Assembly (NCBI GenBank): GCA_946612185.1
Contig: CAMOEP010000135.1
Span: 1 to 6,498 of the forward strand
Source of the DNA: an uncultured Ruminococcus sp.
Lineage (GTDB): Bacteria; Bacillota; Clostridia; Oscillospirales; Ruminococcaceae
Length of the DNA stretch: 6,498 nt
Reading direction: 5' to 3'
Below the pieces are notes generated by a model, which saw nothing but the letters and a program-made list of their open reading frames with translations, was not told the DNA's origin and searched no databases. How positions within the stretch are numbered: position 1 is the first letter of the stretch; the number at the start of each line of letters is the position of its first letter. Of this stretch, positions 1-4,981 are shown in pieces. Both the position numbers and the translations under genes were made by a program.

Positions 1-217
1 GGACTCCCCTTTCCTGAACCCCCTTTTTCCCCTCCTTTGCCGATTTTTTCCGGCAAGTTTTCCGGATTCCCAAGATGGTACAGACCCTTACCAGCCTGTC
101 GCCGGAAATAATTCCGGCGCATGGCTTTCTACGGAAACCGGTAGTTTTCCATTGTATATCAGAAAATGTTTTACGGAAAGTAAATGCTGTTGCCCTACGC
201 ATTAAAAAAGTGGGGTC
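1..217. other. Non-coding stretch upstream of the metal-importer operon
   Basis: I see no convincing coding frame here. The first 35 bases are pyrimidine-rich (runs of C and T). Two GC-rich hairpins are visible: 37-56 (TTGCCG paired with CGGCAA, 8-base loop, followed by GTTTTCC) and 100-119 (CGCCGGAA paired with TTCCGGCG around an ATAA loop). A weaker one lies at 170-184 (TTTAC/GTAAA). The first could be a weak terminator for a plus-strand gene left of the window, but its T tract is poor. CCGG and CGGAA words recur through the stretch. No known riboswitch fold was recognised. Confidence 0.6.
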
Positions 218-246
218 TTGACAAAAGGGAATAAATGTGCTATAAT
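218..246 (+). promoter_or_regulatory. Consensus sigma-A promoter of the metal-importer operon
   Basis: The -35 box TTGACA (218-223) and the -10 box TATAAT (241-246) both match the housekeeping consensus at 6/6 and are separated by the ideal 17 bp. Transcription should start near 252-254, giving a leader of about 40 bases before the ATG at 293. A promoter this strong normally needs a repressor to be controlled, which fits the Fur-family site directly downstream. Confidence 0.9.
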
Positions 247-254
247 CAATAAAC

Positions 255-269
255 TGAAAATGATTATCA
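255..269 (+). promoter_or_regulatory. Fur-family operator (Fur/Zur-type box)
   Basis: The sequence TGAAAATGATTATCA matches the Fur 7-1-7 inverted repeat TGATAATGATTATCA at 14 of 15 positions (only the fourth base differs). It contains the uninterrupted palindrome TGAT-T-ATCA. It lies 8 bases past the -10 box, over the expected transcription start, the classic place for a metal-loaded repressor to block initiation. Fur-family proteins (Fur, Zur, PerR) share similar boxes, so the sequence does not show which member binds. A zinc-responsive Zur is the natural guess from the importer downstream, although the box itself looks more Fur-like than the Bacillus Zur consensus. Confidence 0.75.
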
Positions 270-282
270 ATTTTGTTTTTTT

Positions 283-287
283 GGAGG
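283..287 (+). promoter_or_regulatory. Ribosome-binding site fixing the znuA-like start
   Basis: GGAGG lies 5 bases before the ATG at 293. It rules out the longer reading from the TTG at 218, which is part of the -35 promoter box and lies upstream of the transcription start. Confidence 0.9.
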
Positions 288-292
288 ATACT

Positions 293-1282
293 ATGTTCAA
301 GAAATTCCTTTCAGCCGCTTCCGCACTGGTTCTCGCCGGCTGTCTCTGCTCCTGCGGAAGCCAGAATTCTGCCATTAACGACAATCCTGACAAGCTGAAG
401 ATCGTTTGCACTATTTTCCCAGAGTACGACTGGACTCGCCAGATCCTCGGCAGCCATTCCGGTGACGTTCAGCTTACCTACCTCCTCAGCAACGGCGCTG
501 ACCTCCATAACTATCAGCCTACTGCTGATGATATGATACGCATTTCCGACTGCGATATCTTCGTCTACGTCGGCGGCGAATCCGATTCCTGGGTAAAGGA
601 CGCTATTTCTGAATCAAGGAACTCCGATCTCCAGGTTGTAAGCCTTATGGATATGGTCGGTGACGGCGCTAAGGAGGAGGAGATCAAGGAAGGCATGGAG
701 GCTGAGGACGAGGAGGAAGAAAGTGACCTTGCTCACGAGGAGGCTGAGTATGACGAACACGTCTGGCTCTCCGTCCGCAATGCTGAAACTTGCTGCAAAG
801 GCATAGCAGATGCCATAAAAAAGGCTGACAGCGTTAATTCCGCCGACTATGACGCTAACCTGAGCGCATACCTCGATAAGCTGGATAAGCTGGATACCGA
901 TATCACCGACGCTCTCTCTGCTAAGTCAGAAAAGACCCTTATCTTCGGTGACCGCTTCCCATTCCGCTATTTCGTCGATGACTACGGTCTGGACTACTAC
1001 GCCGCATTCGTTGGCTGCTCCGCTGAGACTGAAGCAAGCTTCGAGACTATTGCGTTTCTCGCAAAAAAAGCCGACGAGACAGGCACGGACAGCATCTTCG
1101 CTATCGAAGGCTCTGACTGCACTATCGCAGAAGCAGTCATCGCAAATACTACCTCCAAAAACCAGACCATAAGGGTTCTGGATTCCGCACAGTCCGTTAA
1201 TACTCAGCAGATCCAGGACGGTGCTTCCTACATCTCTATCATGGAAAATAATCTTCGTGTATTAAAAGAGGCGTTAAAGTAA
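293..1282 (+). CDS. znuA: Zinc/manganese ABC transporter substrate-binding lipoprotein
   Basis: This is a 329-residue cluster A-I (TroA/ZnuA/AdcA-like) binding lipoprotein that would capture a divalent metal outside the cell and deliver it to the ZnuB-like permease. The start is set by GGAGG at 283-287. Residues 1-21 are a lipoprotein signal, with two possible lipid-attachment cysteines: C17 (LAGC) and C21 (LCSC). Family hallmarks are ADLHNYQPT (H72 as first ligand), an acidic loop at about 128-155, DEHVWLS (H156 as second ligand) and the C-terminal QDGASYISIMENNLRVLKEAL-like helix. Odd points: the loop is Glu/Asp-rich with a single His instead of being His-rich, and the region that usually holds the third ligand reads FGDRFPFRYF (219-227), with Asp/Arg where classical ZnuA has His. 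IEGSD (271-275) may supply another acidic ligand. Metal identity (Zn or Mn) is therefore inferred, not shown. It is the first gene of a five-gene operon; its TAA directly abuts the next ATG. Confidence 0.88.
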   Translation: MFKKFLSAASALVLAGCLCSCGSQNSAINDNPDKLKIVCTIFPEYDWTRQILGSHSGDVQLTYLLSNGADLHNYQPTADDMIRISDCDIFVYVGGESDSWVKDAISESRNSDLQVVSLMDMVGDGAKEEEIKEGMEAEDEEEESDLAHEEAEYDEHVWLSVRNAETCCKGIADAIKKADSVNSADYDANLSAYLDKLDKLDTDITDALSAKSEKTLIFGDRFPFRYFVDDYGLDYYAAFVGCSAETEASFETIAFLAKKADETGTDSIFAIEGSDCTIAEAVIANTTSKNQTIRVLDSAQSVNTQQIQDGASYISIMENNLRVLKEALK

Positions 1283-1990
1283 ATGAATGAACAGATAATC
1301 TGCAAAAACGTCGCCCTCGGATATGAGGACGGTATCGTTACCGAGGGGCTGAATTTCACGGTAAGCAAGGGCGATTACCTTTGTATACTGGGCGAAAACG
1401 GCTCCGGTAAGTCCACGCTGATAAAGGCTCTCCTGGGACTTCGTCCGCAGCTCAGCGGCGATATTACCTGGGGAAGCAGTTCCAGGAAGATCGGCTATCT
1501 CCCACAGCAAACCCCGGTACAGCGTGATTTTCCCGCTTCCGTCCGTGAGATAGTCCAGTCCGGCTGCCTTTCAAAGACCGGATTCCGCCCGTTCTATAAC
1601 AAAGAAGAAAAGGAACGTGCCATACGCTGCATGAAGCGCCTTAACATCGAGGATCTCGCTGGCAGATGCTACAGAGAACTCTCCGGCGGTCAGCAGCAGC
1701 GTGTACTCCTTGCAAGGGCGCTCTGCGCAACTGAGGAAATGCTCCTGCTGGACGAACCTGTTACCGGTCTTGACCCAAGAGCCCAGGCTGACCTGTATGA
1801 GCTTATCGCAAAACTCAACAAGGAGGGTATCACCATAATCATGGTATCCCACGACGTTGCCGCACTCAGCTATGCTTCACATATCCTCCACATCGCCAAA
1901 AAACAGCTTTTCTTCGGCAAAAAGGACGACTACCTGAACAGCCGTACCGGTAAGGCATTTCTCGAAACGGAGGCAAGTGAAAATGAATAA
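1283..1990 (+). CDS. znuC: Metal ABC transporter ATP-binding protein
   Basis: This 235-residue cytoplasmic ATPase powers the metal importer. All nucleotide-binding motifs are intact: Walker A GENGSGKST (37-45), Q-loop LPQQ (73-76), signature LSGGQQQR (133-140), Walker B MLLLDE (153-158), D-loop GLDP (162-165) and switch His in VSHD (H190). Length and the YLPQQ...RDFPASVREIV stretch are typical of the ZnuC/MntB/AdcC family. The ATG follows the upstream stop codon without a gap; a modest AGAGG (1267-1271) lies inside the end of the preceding gene, so translational coupling is likely. The 3' end overlaps the permease gene by 8 bases. The ATPase family is certain; the specific metal is inferred from its neighbours. 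Confidence 0.93.
   Translation: MNEQIICKNVALGYEDGIVTEGLNFTVSKGDYLCILGENGSGKSTLIKALLGLRPQLSGDITWGSSSRKIGYLPQQTPVQRDFPASVREIVQSGCLSKTGFRPFYNKEEKERAIRCMKRLNIEDLAGRCYRELSGGQQQRVLLARALCATEEMLLLDEPVTGLDPRAQADLYELIAKLNKEGITIIMVSHDVAALSYASHILHIAKKQLFFGKKDDYLNSRTGKAFLETEASENE
1969..1973 (+). promoter_or_regulatory. Ribosome-binding site choosing the permease start
   Basis: GGAGG lies inside the end of the ATPase gene. It stands 9 bases before ATG 1983 but only 3 bases before the in-frame GTG at 1977, so ATG 1983 is the better start. Confidence 0.75.
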
Positions 1991-2840
1991 CGATATTTTA
2001 AGCACTCTGCAATACTATTTTACATATCCATTCGTCCGCTACGCTCTTATCGTCGGACTTCTCATCGCCCTCTGCTCATCGCTGCTGGGCGTTACGCTTG
2101 TTTTGAAGCGGTTCTCATTCATTGGCGACGGTCTTTCACACGTTGCATTCGGCGCAATGGCTGTTGCGGCAGTCGCAGGTATCACCGAGAAAATGTACAT
2201 AATTATGCCGGTCACGGTCGGCTCTGCAATACTCCTCCTGCGGACTGGTCAGAATACCAAGATAAAGGGCGATGCGGCGGTTGCGATGATATCCGTTGGC
2301 GCTCTGGCGATAGGTTATATGCTCATGAACCTGTTCCCCTCCTCGTCCAATATCTCCGCCGATGTTTGCAGCACGCTTTTCGGCTCGACTTCCATACTCA
2401 CCCTGAAAAAGTCGGACGTTATCGTGTGTATCATATTCTCGATAATTGTTATACTTGCGTTCCTGCTGTTCTACAACAAGATATTCGCCGTGACCTTTGA
2501 CGAGACATTCTCAAAAGCCACCGGCATCAAGACCGACGGCTACAACCTGCTTATAGCTATTATTACTGCGCTTATCATAGTCCTCGCCATGAATCTGGTA
2601 GGCTCGCTGCTTATCTCGGCGCTTATCATATTCCCGGCACTTTCCGCAATGCGGCTTTTCAAAAGCTTCCGGAGCGTTATCATATGCTCAGCGATAATAT
2701 CGGTATGGTGCGCAGGCGTTGGCATAATCGTGTCAATCCTTGCATCTACCCCCGTCGGCTCGACTATCGTTCTGGCGGACATAATCATGTTCCTTATCTT
2801 CTGGGTAATTTCCCTGTTCACCGGGAGGGCTAAGGCATGA
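1983..2840 (+). CDS. znuB: Metal ABC transporter permease (ABC-3 family)
   Basis: This is a 285-residue integral membrane protein with about eight hydrophobic helices, the channel subunit of the zinc/manganese importer. Family motifs seen are RFSFIGDGLSHVAFG (about 43-57), STLFGS, NLVGSLLISALIIFPA near the coupling region, and ASTPVGSTIVL near the C-terminus, all characteristic of ABC-3 (ZnuB/MntC/TroC-like) permeases. ATG 1983 is preferred over GTG 1977 because of its spacing to GGAGG (1969-1973). The gene overlaps the ATPase gene by 8 bases and its TGA overlaps the ATG of the next gene by 4 bases (ATGA), indicating one transcript and coupled translation. No truncation or missing motif was noticed. 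Confidence 0.93.
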   Translation: MNNDILSTLQYYFTYPFVRYALIVGLLIALCSSLLGVTLVLKRFSFIGDGLSHVAFGAMAVAAVAGITEKMYIIMPVTVGSAILLLRTGQNTKIKGDAAVAMISVGALAIGYMLMNLFPSSSNISADVCSTLFGSTSILTLKKSDVIVCIIFSIIVILAFLLFYNKIFAVTFDETFSKATGIKTDGYNLLIAIITALIIVLAMNLVGSLLISALIIFPALSAMRLFKSFRSVIICSAIISVWCAGVGIIVSILASTPVGSTIVLADIIMFLIFWVISLFTGRAKA

Positions 2841-3358
2841 AACGTTTCGGTACACTTTTGCTTGCTTCGGCACTTCTCCTGACCGGCTGCGGAACGGATA
2901 TCCCCGTAACACAGCAGGAAAGTTCCTCCGCTGAAACCACCACCGAGCCGGACTTTATGGCTGCTCTCGCCAACGACGGCTATGACATCGACCTGACCAC
3001 TCTCGGCTCGAATATGATGTACGGTCAGGTGTTCGATATGATGAATGACCCGGATAAATATATGGACAAAACCGTTCGTGTCACCGGCAACTTCAACTAC
3101 TATCAAGACCCTGCCGGAAAGCAGTATTTTGCGGTATTCATCCCCGATGCGGCAGCCTGCTGCGCTCAGGGAATGGAGTTCGTTCTCGCTGACACCAGTG
3201 CCGTCTACCCCGACGATTACCCGGAAGACGGCGAGCTTATCACAGTTACAGGGAATTTCAGTTACTACACGGAATATACCCTGAATTACTGCCAGCTTCT
3301 TGATGCGCAGATAATTCCAACCGTTCCCCGGAAGGAGGATACCACTAATGAGAATTAG
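2837..3358 (+). CDS. Small Cys-Cys lipoprotein, first of a paralogous pair
   Basis: This is a 173-residue predicted lipoprotein of a family I cannot name. Residues 1-18 are a signal peptide with lipobox LLTGC (C18), followed by a Ser/Thr/Glu-rich linker to about residue 38. The folded part has DIDLTTL (50-56), MYGQVFDMM (61-69), and a strand pattern KTVRVTGNF then LITVTGNF that suggests a small OB-like beta-barrel (inference). The notable motif is AACCAQGMEF, with adjacent C108-C109, plus a distant C152 in NYCQL. All three cysteines are conserved in the next gene, suggesting a metal or redox site. It starts by ATGA overlap with the permease gene, with GGAGGG (2824-2829) 7 bases upstream, so it is co-expressed with the importer. 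A role in metal delivery or storage at the outer membrane face is plausible but unproven; a thiol-redox or structural role is also possible. Confidence 0.85.
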   Translation: MKRFGTLLLASALLLTGCGTDIPVTQQESSSAETTTEPDFMAALANDGYDIDLTTLGSNMMYGQVFDMMNDPDKYMDKTVRVTGNFNYYQDPAGKQYFAVFIPDAAACCAQGMEFVLADTSAVYPDDYPEDGELITVTGNFSYYTEYTLNYCQLLDAQIIPTVPRKEDTTNEN

Positions 3359-3860
3359 TAAGTTTATTGCTCCCCTGCTGGCTGCGCTGATGCTGACTTC
3401 CTGCGGTCAGGCGGAGGCTGCACCGGCTGAGAAATCTGCCTCCCAGGTGTCACAGTCCGACGGAAATGCCGCCGCTGACTTTGAGACTGAGCGCCTTGCC
3501 GAGAATAATTTCGATATCGACCTGACTACCCTCAGTCCAAGCATGGTCTACGGTCAGGTGTACGATATGGTCTACACCTCTGACAACTACGTCGGCAAGA
3601 CCGTGAAAATGAAAGGCCCATTCAGCTATTTCCTCGACCCTCAGACCAATCAGGAATACTTCGCCGTCCTTATCAGCGACGCAACCGCCTGCTGTAGCCA
3701 GGGAATCGAGTTCGTCCTCGACGGCGACTATAAATACCCCGACGACTACCCGGAAGTCGGCACAGAAATAACCGTCTGCGGCAACTTCAACTACTACAAG
3801 GAAGGCGCTAACACCTACTGCCAGCTTACCGAAGCCCGTATCCTCGAAATTGCCCAGTAA
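3348..3860 (+). CDS. Small Cys-Cys lipoprotein, second of a paralogous pair
   Basis: This is a 170-residue predicted lipoprotein, clearly paralogous to the gene before it. Lipobox LTSC gives lipidated C19, and an Ala/Ser/Glu-rich linker reaches about residue 50. Shared blocks with its neighbour are DIDLTTL (56-62), MVYGQVYDM (66-74), KTVKMKG (84-90), EYFAVLISDATACCSQGIEF (103-122, with C115-C116), YPDDYPE (130-136), GNFNYY (145-150) and TYCQL (C158). There is one extra Cys (C144) in TVCGNF where the paralogue has Thr. The ATG overlaps the previous gene by 11 bases and has a very strong AAGGAGGA (3332-3339) 8 bases upstream, stronger than that of any other gene in the operon. It is the last gene of the operon, followed by the 3874-3910 and 3939-4019 hairpins. 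Function is unknown; context points to extracytoplasmic metal handling. Confidence 0.87.
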   Translation: MRISKFIAPLLAALMLTSCGQAEAAPAEKSASQVSQSDGNAAADFETERLAENNFDIDLTTLSPSMVYGQVYDMVYTSDNYVGKTVKMKGPFSYFLDPQTNQEYFAVLISDATACCSQGIEFVLDGDYKYPDDYPEVGTEITVCGNFNYYKEGANTYCQLTEARILEIAQ

Positions 3861-3873
3861 CACCGGTTGTTTA

Positions 3874-3910
3874 CTGGGGGAAACCCTTATGAAAAAGGTT
3901 TCTCCCCCAG
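3874..3910 (+). terminator. C/G-rich hairpin after the operon
   Basis: CTGGGGGAAACC (3874-3885) pairs with 3897-3910 (GGTTTCTCCCCCAG), leaving a two-base CT bulge and an 11-base loop. It begins 14 bases after the stop of the last operon gene. The bases that follow (ACCCCCTTCC) are not a T tract, so this is a poor factor-independent terminator on its own; it may protect the 3' end of the transcript or be a copy of an intergenic repeat. The GGGGGAAACCC...GGTTTCTCCCCCAGACCCCCTT style resembles intergenic repeats I associate with Ruminococcus genomes. Confidence 0.5.
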
Positions 3911-3938
3911 ACCCCCTTCCTAAAACTTTCGGCTTTTG

Positions 3939-4019
3939 AAAAATTCTCCCCCTGATATGGCAATTTCAGTCGTTCTCGACGACCTACTTTTGCTGTGCCA
4001 TATCAGGGGGAGAATTTTT
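3939..4019. repeat. 81-base element with perfect 24-bp inverted repeat
   Basis: The arm 3939-3962 is the exact reverse complement of 3996-4019 over 24 bp, around a 33-base spacer that itself holds a GTCGT/ACGAC mini-hairpin (3969-3983). Each arm has a C5 or G5 run, a TGATATGGCA core, and an outer A5 or T5 run. As RNA it would form a very stable hairpin ending in AATTTTT, so it can act as a terminator on both strands between the two convergent transcription units. The length and perfection of the stem exceed a typical terminator, so a small non-autonomous mobile element is an alternative. No target-site duplication could be firmly identified. Confidence 0.75.
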
Positions 4020-4112
4020 AGGAGCGGAAGTCTCAAGAAGAAGTCCGAGGAAAATCCTTGCCCAGAAGAATTACCTAAATAAACAGCCGGTATCACTTGC
4101 AATTACGCCAAT
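4020..4112. other. Non-coding remainder of the convergent intergenic region
   Basis: Together with the flanking hairpins this completes the gene-free stretch 3861-4180. It is A-rich with several AAGAAG/GAGGAAAA words on the plus strand. I see no start with a usable ribosome-binding site and no RNA gene. Confidence 0.5.
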
Positions 4113-4158
4113 AAAAAAGCCCCTCCGCAATAGCTAAAAGCAATTGCTGAAGGGCTTT
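4113..4158 (-). terminator. Factor-independent terminator of the ECF S-component gene
   Basis: Read on the minus strand, AAAGCCC (4158-4152) pairs with GGGCTTT (4122-4116), with an inner GCAAT/ATTGC pairing. The stem is followed by a T6 tract (complement of 4113-4118). It lies about 22 bases beyond the TAA of the 4181-4804 gene. Confidence 0.85.
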
Positions 4159-4180
4159 AGTGTTGTATTATTAAAATGTT

Positions 4181-4804
4181 TTACGACTCACCTGTTTTTT
4201 TCACCTGGATAAAACCAGACTTGTACAATGCAAGACCGATCGCACCTGTGATGATAGTGCAGGTTATCATTTCAAAAACCGCATTTATTCCTACAAATGT
4301 AGCCACGAATGTTATTACGTTCTTTCCGCCTCTGAGTCCCTGTACATACTCTGTATTGCCAAAGAGAATTATCAGGGCTGACATGAAGAACAGTGTGTTG
4401 AAAAATGCTGTGCAGAAACCTGTTACCAGGCTGCCGATGTGAACGTTTGAGAAATTTGACACGCCTTTGAAGACCAGTCCTGCCAGAAAACCGTCAAGGG
4501 CACGGGGAACAAAGCGCTGTACGAATGCCAGTAAAGGGTCAATGCTTACAAGTGTAGCGCCCATTCCACTGGGGATTCCGATTCCGTAGCACTGTAAGAA
4601 GCTGAAAATTCCGAATACAGATCCCATGATGAGTCCACCTACAGGTCCGAGGGCAACAGCAGCGATAGCTACGGGAATGATGTTCAGCGTGATTACCAGA
4701 GGGCCTATGGGGATAGAGCCTATCGGGGTGAATGAAAATACCATTACCACAGCAGTAAGCAGACCCAACAGAACCAGTGATTTGGTGTTGAACGTCTTTT
4801 TCAT
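4181..4804 (-). CDS. ECF transporter S component (vitamin-type substrate binder)
   Basis: This is a 207-residue very hydrophobic protein with about six membrane helices (roughly 8-24, 33-53, 54-72, 93-113, 122-147, 163-195). It resembles the substrate-capturing S component of energy-coupling factor importers. The N-terminal KSLVLLGLLTAVV segment, the PIGPLVITLNIIPVAIAA segment, the ALGPVGGLIMGSVFGI glycine-rich helix pair and the VPRALDGFLAGLVF stretch fit the general ECF_trnsprt family (including PanT and FolT-like members). I cannot fix the substrate from sequence; pantothenate or folate are guesses only. ATG 4804 is chosen because AAGGAGGA (4819-4812) stands 7 bases upstream; a longer in-frame reading to 4966 crosses the promoter and is unlikely. 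No EcfA/EcfT genes are nearby, as expected for a group II S component that shares a module encoded elsewhere. It is monocistronic, with its own promoter and terminator. Confidence 0.82.
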   Translation of the reverse strand: MKKTFNTKSLVLLGLLTAVVMVFSFTPIGSIPIGPLVITLNIIPVAIAAVALGPVGGLIMGSVFGIFSFLQCYGIGIPSGMGATLVSIDPLLAFVQRFVPRALDGFLAGLVFKGVSNFSNVHIGSLVTGFCTAFFNTLFFMSALIILFGNTEYVQGLRGGKNVITFVATFVGINAVFEMITCTIITGAIGLALYKSGFIQVKKTGES

Positions 4805-4811
4805 ATTCAAT

Positions 4812-4819
4812 TCCTCCTT
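4812..4819 (-). promoter_or_regulatory. Ribosome-binding site fixing the S-component start
   Basis: On the minus strand AAGGAGGA lies 7 bases before ATG 4804. It contains GAGGA, the same word as the 3' arm of the leader hairpin (4828-4841), so the hairpin's 5' arm TCCTC could alternatively pair with this site. Confidence 0.85.
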
Positions 4820-4827
4820 GTTATTAT

Positions 4828-4841
4828 TCCTCTTGCGAGGA
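4828..4841 (-). other. Small leader hairpin with GCAA tetraloop
   Basis: Read on the minus strand, TCCTC pairs with GAGGA around a GCAA (GNRA-type) tetraloop, in the middle of a leader of about 50 bases and 8 bases before the ribosome-binding site. It may simply stabilise the mRNA start. It is too small to match any ligand-binding riboswitch I know. Confidence 0.5.
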
Positions 4842-4858
4842 TACAATACAACATAGAT

Positions 4859-4887
4859 ATAGTAGCATATTTTCCAGGAAATGTCAA
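4859..4887 (-). promoter_or_regulatory. Promoter of the ECF S-component gene
   Basis: On the minus strand the -35 box TTGACA (4887-4882) is perfect; a 17-bp spacer leads to TACTAT (4864-4859), a 4/6 match to the -10 consensus. Transcription should start near 4852, leaving a leader of just under 50 bases. Confidence 0.8.
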
Positions 4888-4910
4888 TGGGTATATATGA
4901 AAACGAATGA

Positions 4911-4940
4911 TGATATACGCTGATATATGGCGATATACAC
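4911..4940. repeat. Three 10-bp direct repeats upstream of the S-component promoter
   Basis: The units TGATATACGC, TGATATATGG and CGATATACAC follow one another without gaps and share GATATA at an exact 10-bp step. A related GTATATATGA lies at 4891-4900. They lie upstream of the -35 box, between the promoter and the preceding gene's terminator. The helical-turn spacing places each word on the same DNA face, which would suit an activator array or intrinsic bending; this is inference. Confidence 0.55.
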
Positions 4941-4971
4941 AAAATGCGGTGCCAGGAAAATGACACCGCAT
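4941..4971 (-). terminator. Terminator of the repeat-containing membrane protein gene
   Basis: On the minus strand ATGCGGTG (4971-4964) pairs with CACCGCAT (4951-4944), extended inward by three further pairs including one T-G wobble. The stem is followed by TTTTGTGT. It starts 10 bases beyond the TAA at 4984-4982. The T tract is short, so efficiency is uncertain. Confidence 0.75.
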
Positions 4972-4981
4972 GATTTTACTA

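Noticed and set aside
218..292. N-terminal extension of the binding protein starting at TTG 218
   Set aside because: The TTG is part of the -35 promoter box, lies before the transcription start and lacks a ribosome-binding site; ATG 293 has GGAGG and begins a proper lipoprotein signal.
2540..3106. 188-codon open frame on the minus strand opposite the permease and first lipoprotein
   Set aside because: It runs antisense across two well-supported genes, with no recognisable domain or ribosome-binding site.
3450..3863. 137-codon minus-strand frame opposite the second lipoprotein
   Set aside because: It is a valine-rich shadow of the real gene's codon pattern with no start signals.
3957..4082. 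41-codon plus-strand frame starting inside the inverted repeat
   Set aside because: It has no ribosome-binding site, its first part is fixed by the palindrome, and the peptide resembles nothing I know.
4805..4858. preQ1 or other small riboswitch in the ECF leader
   Set aside because: The leader has only a 5-bp hairpin and no preQ1-like pseudoknot sequence, and the protein does not resemble QueT.
4804..4966. 54-residue N-terminal extension of the ECF S component
   Set aside because: It would cross the promoter and leader hairpin; ATG 4804 has an ideal AAGGAGGA and begins the family's usual N-terminus.
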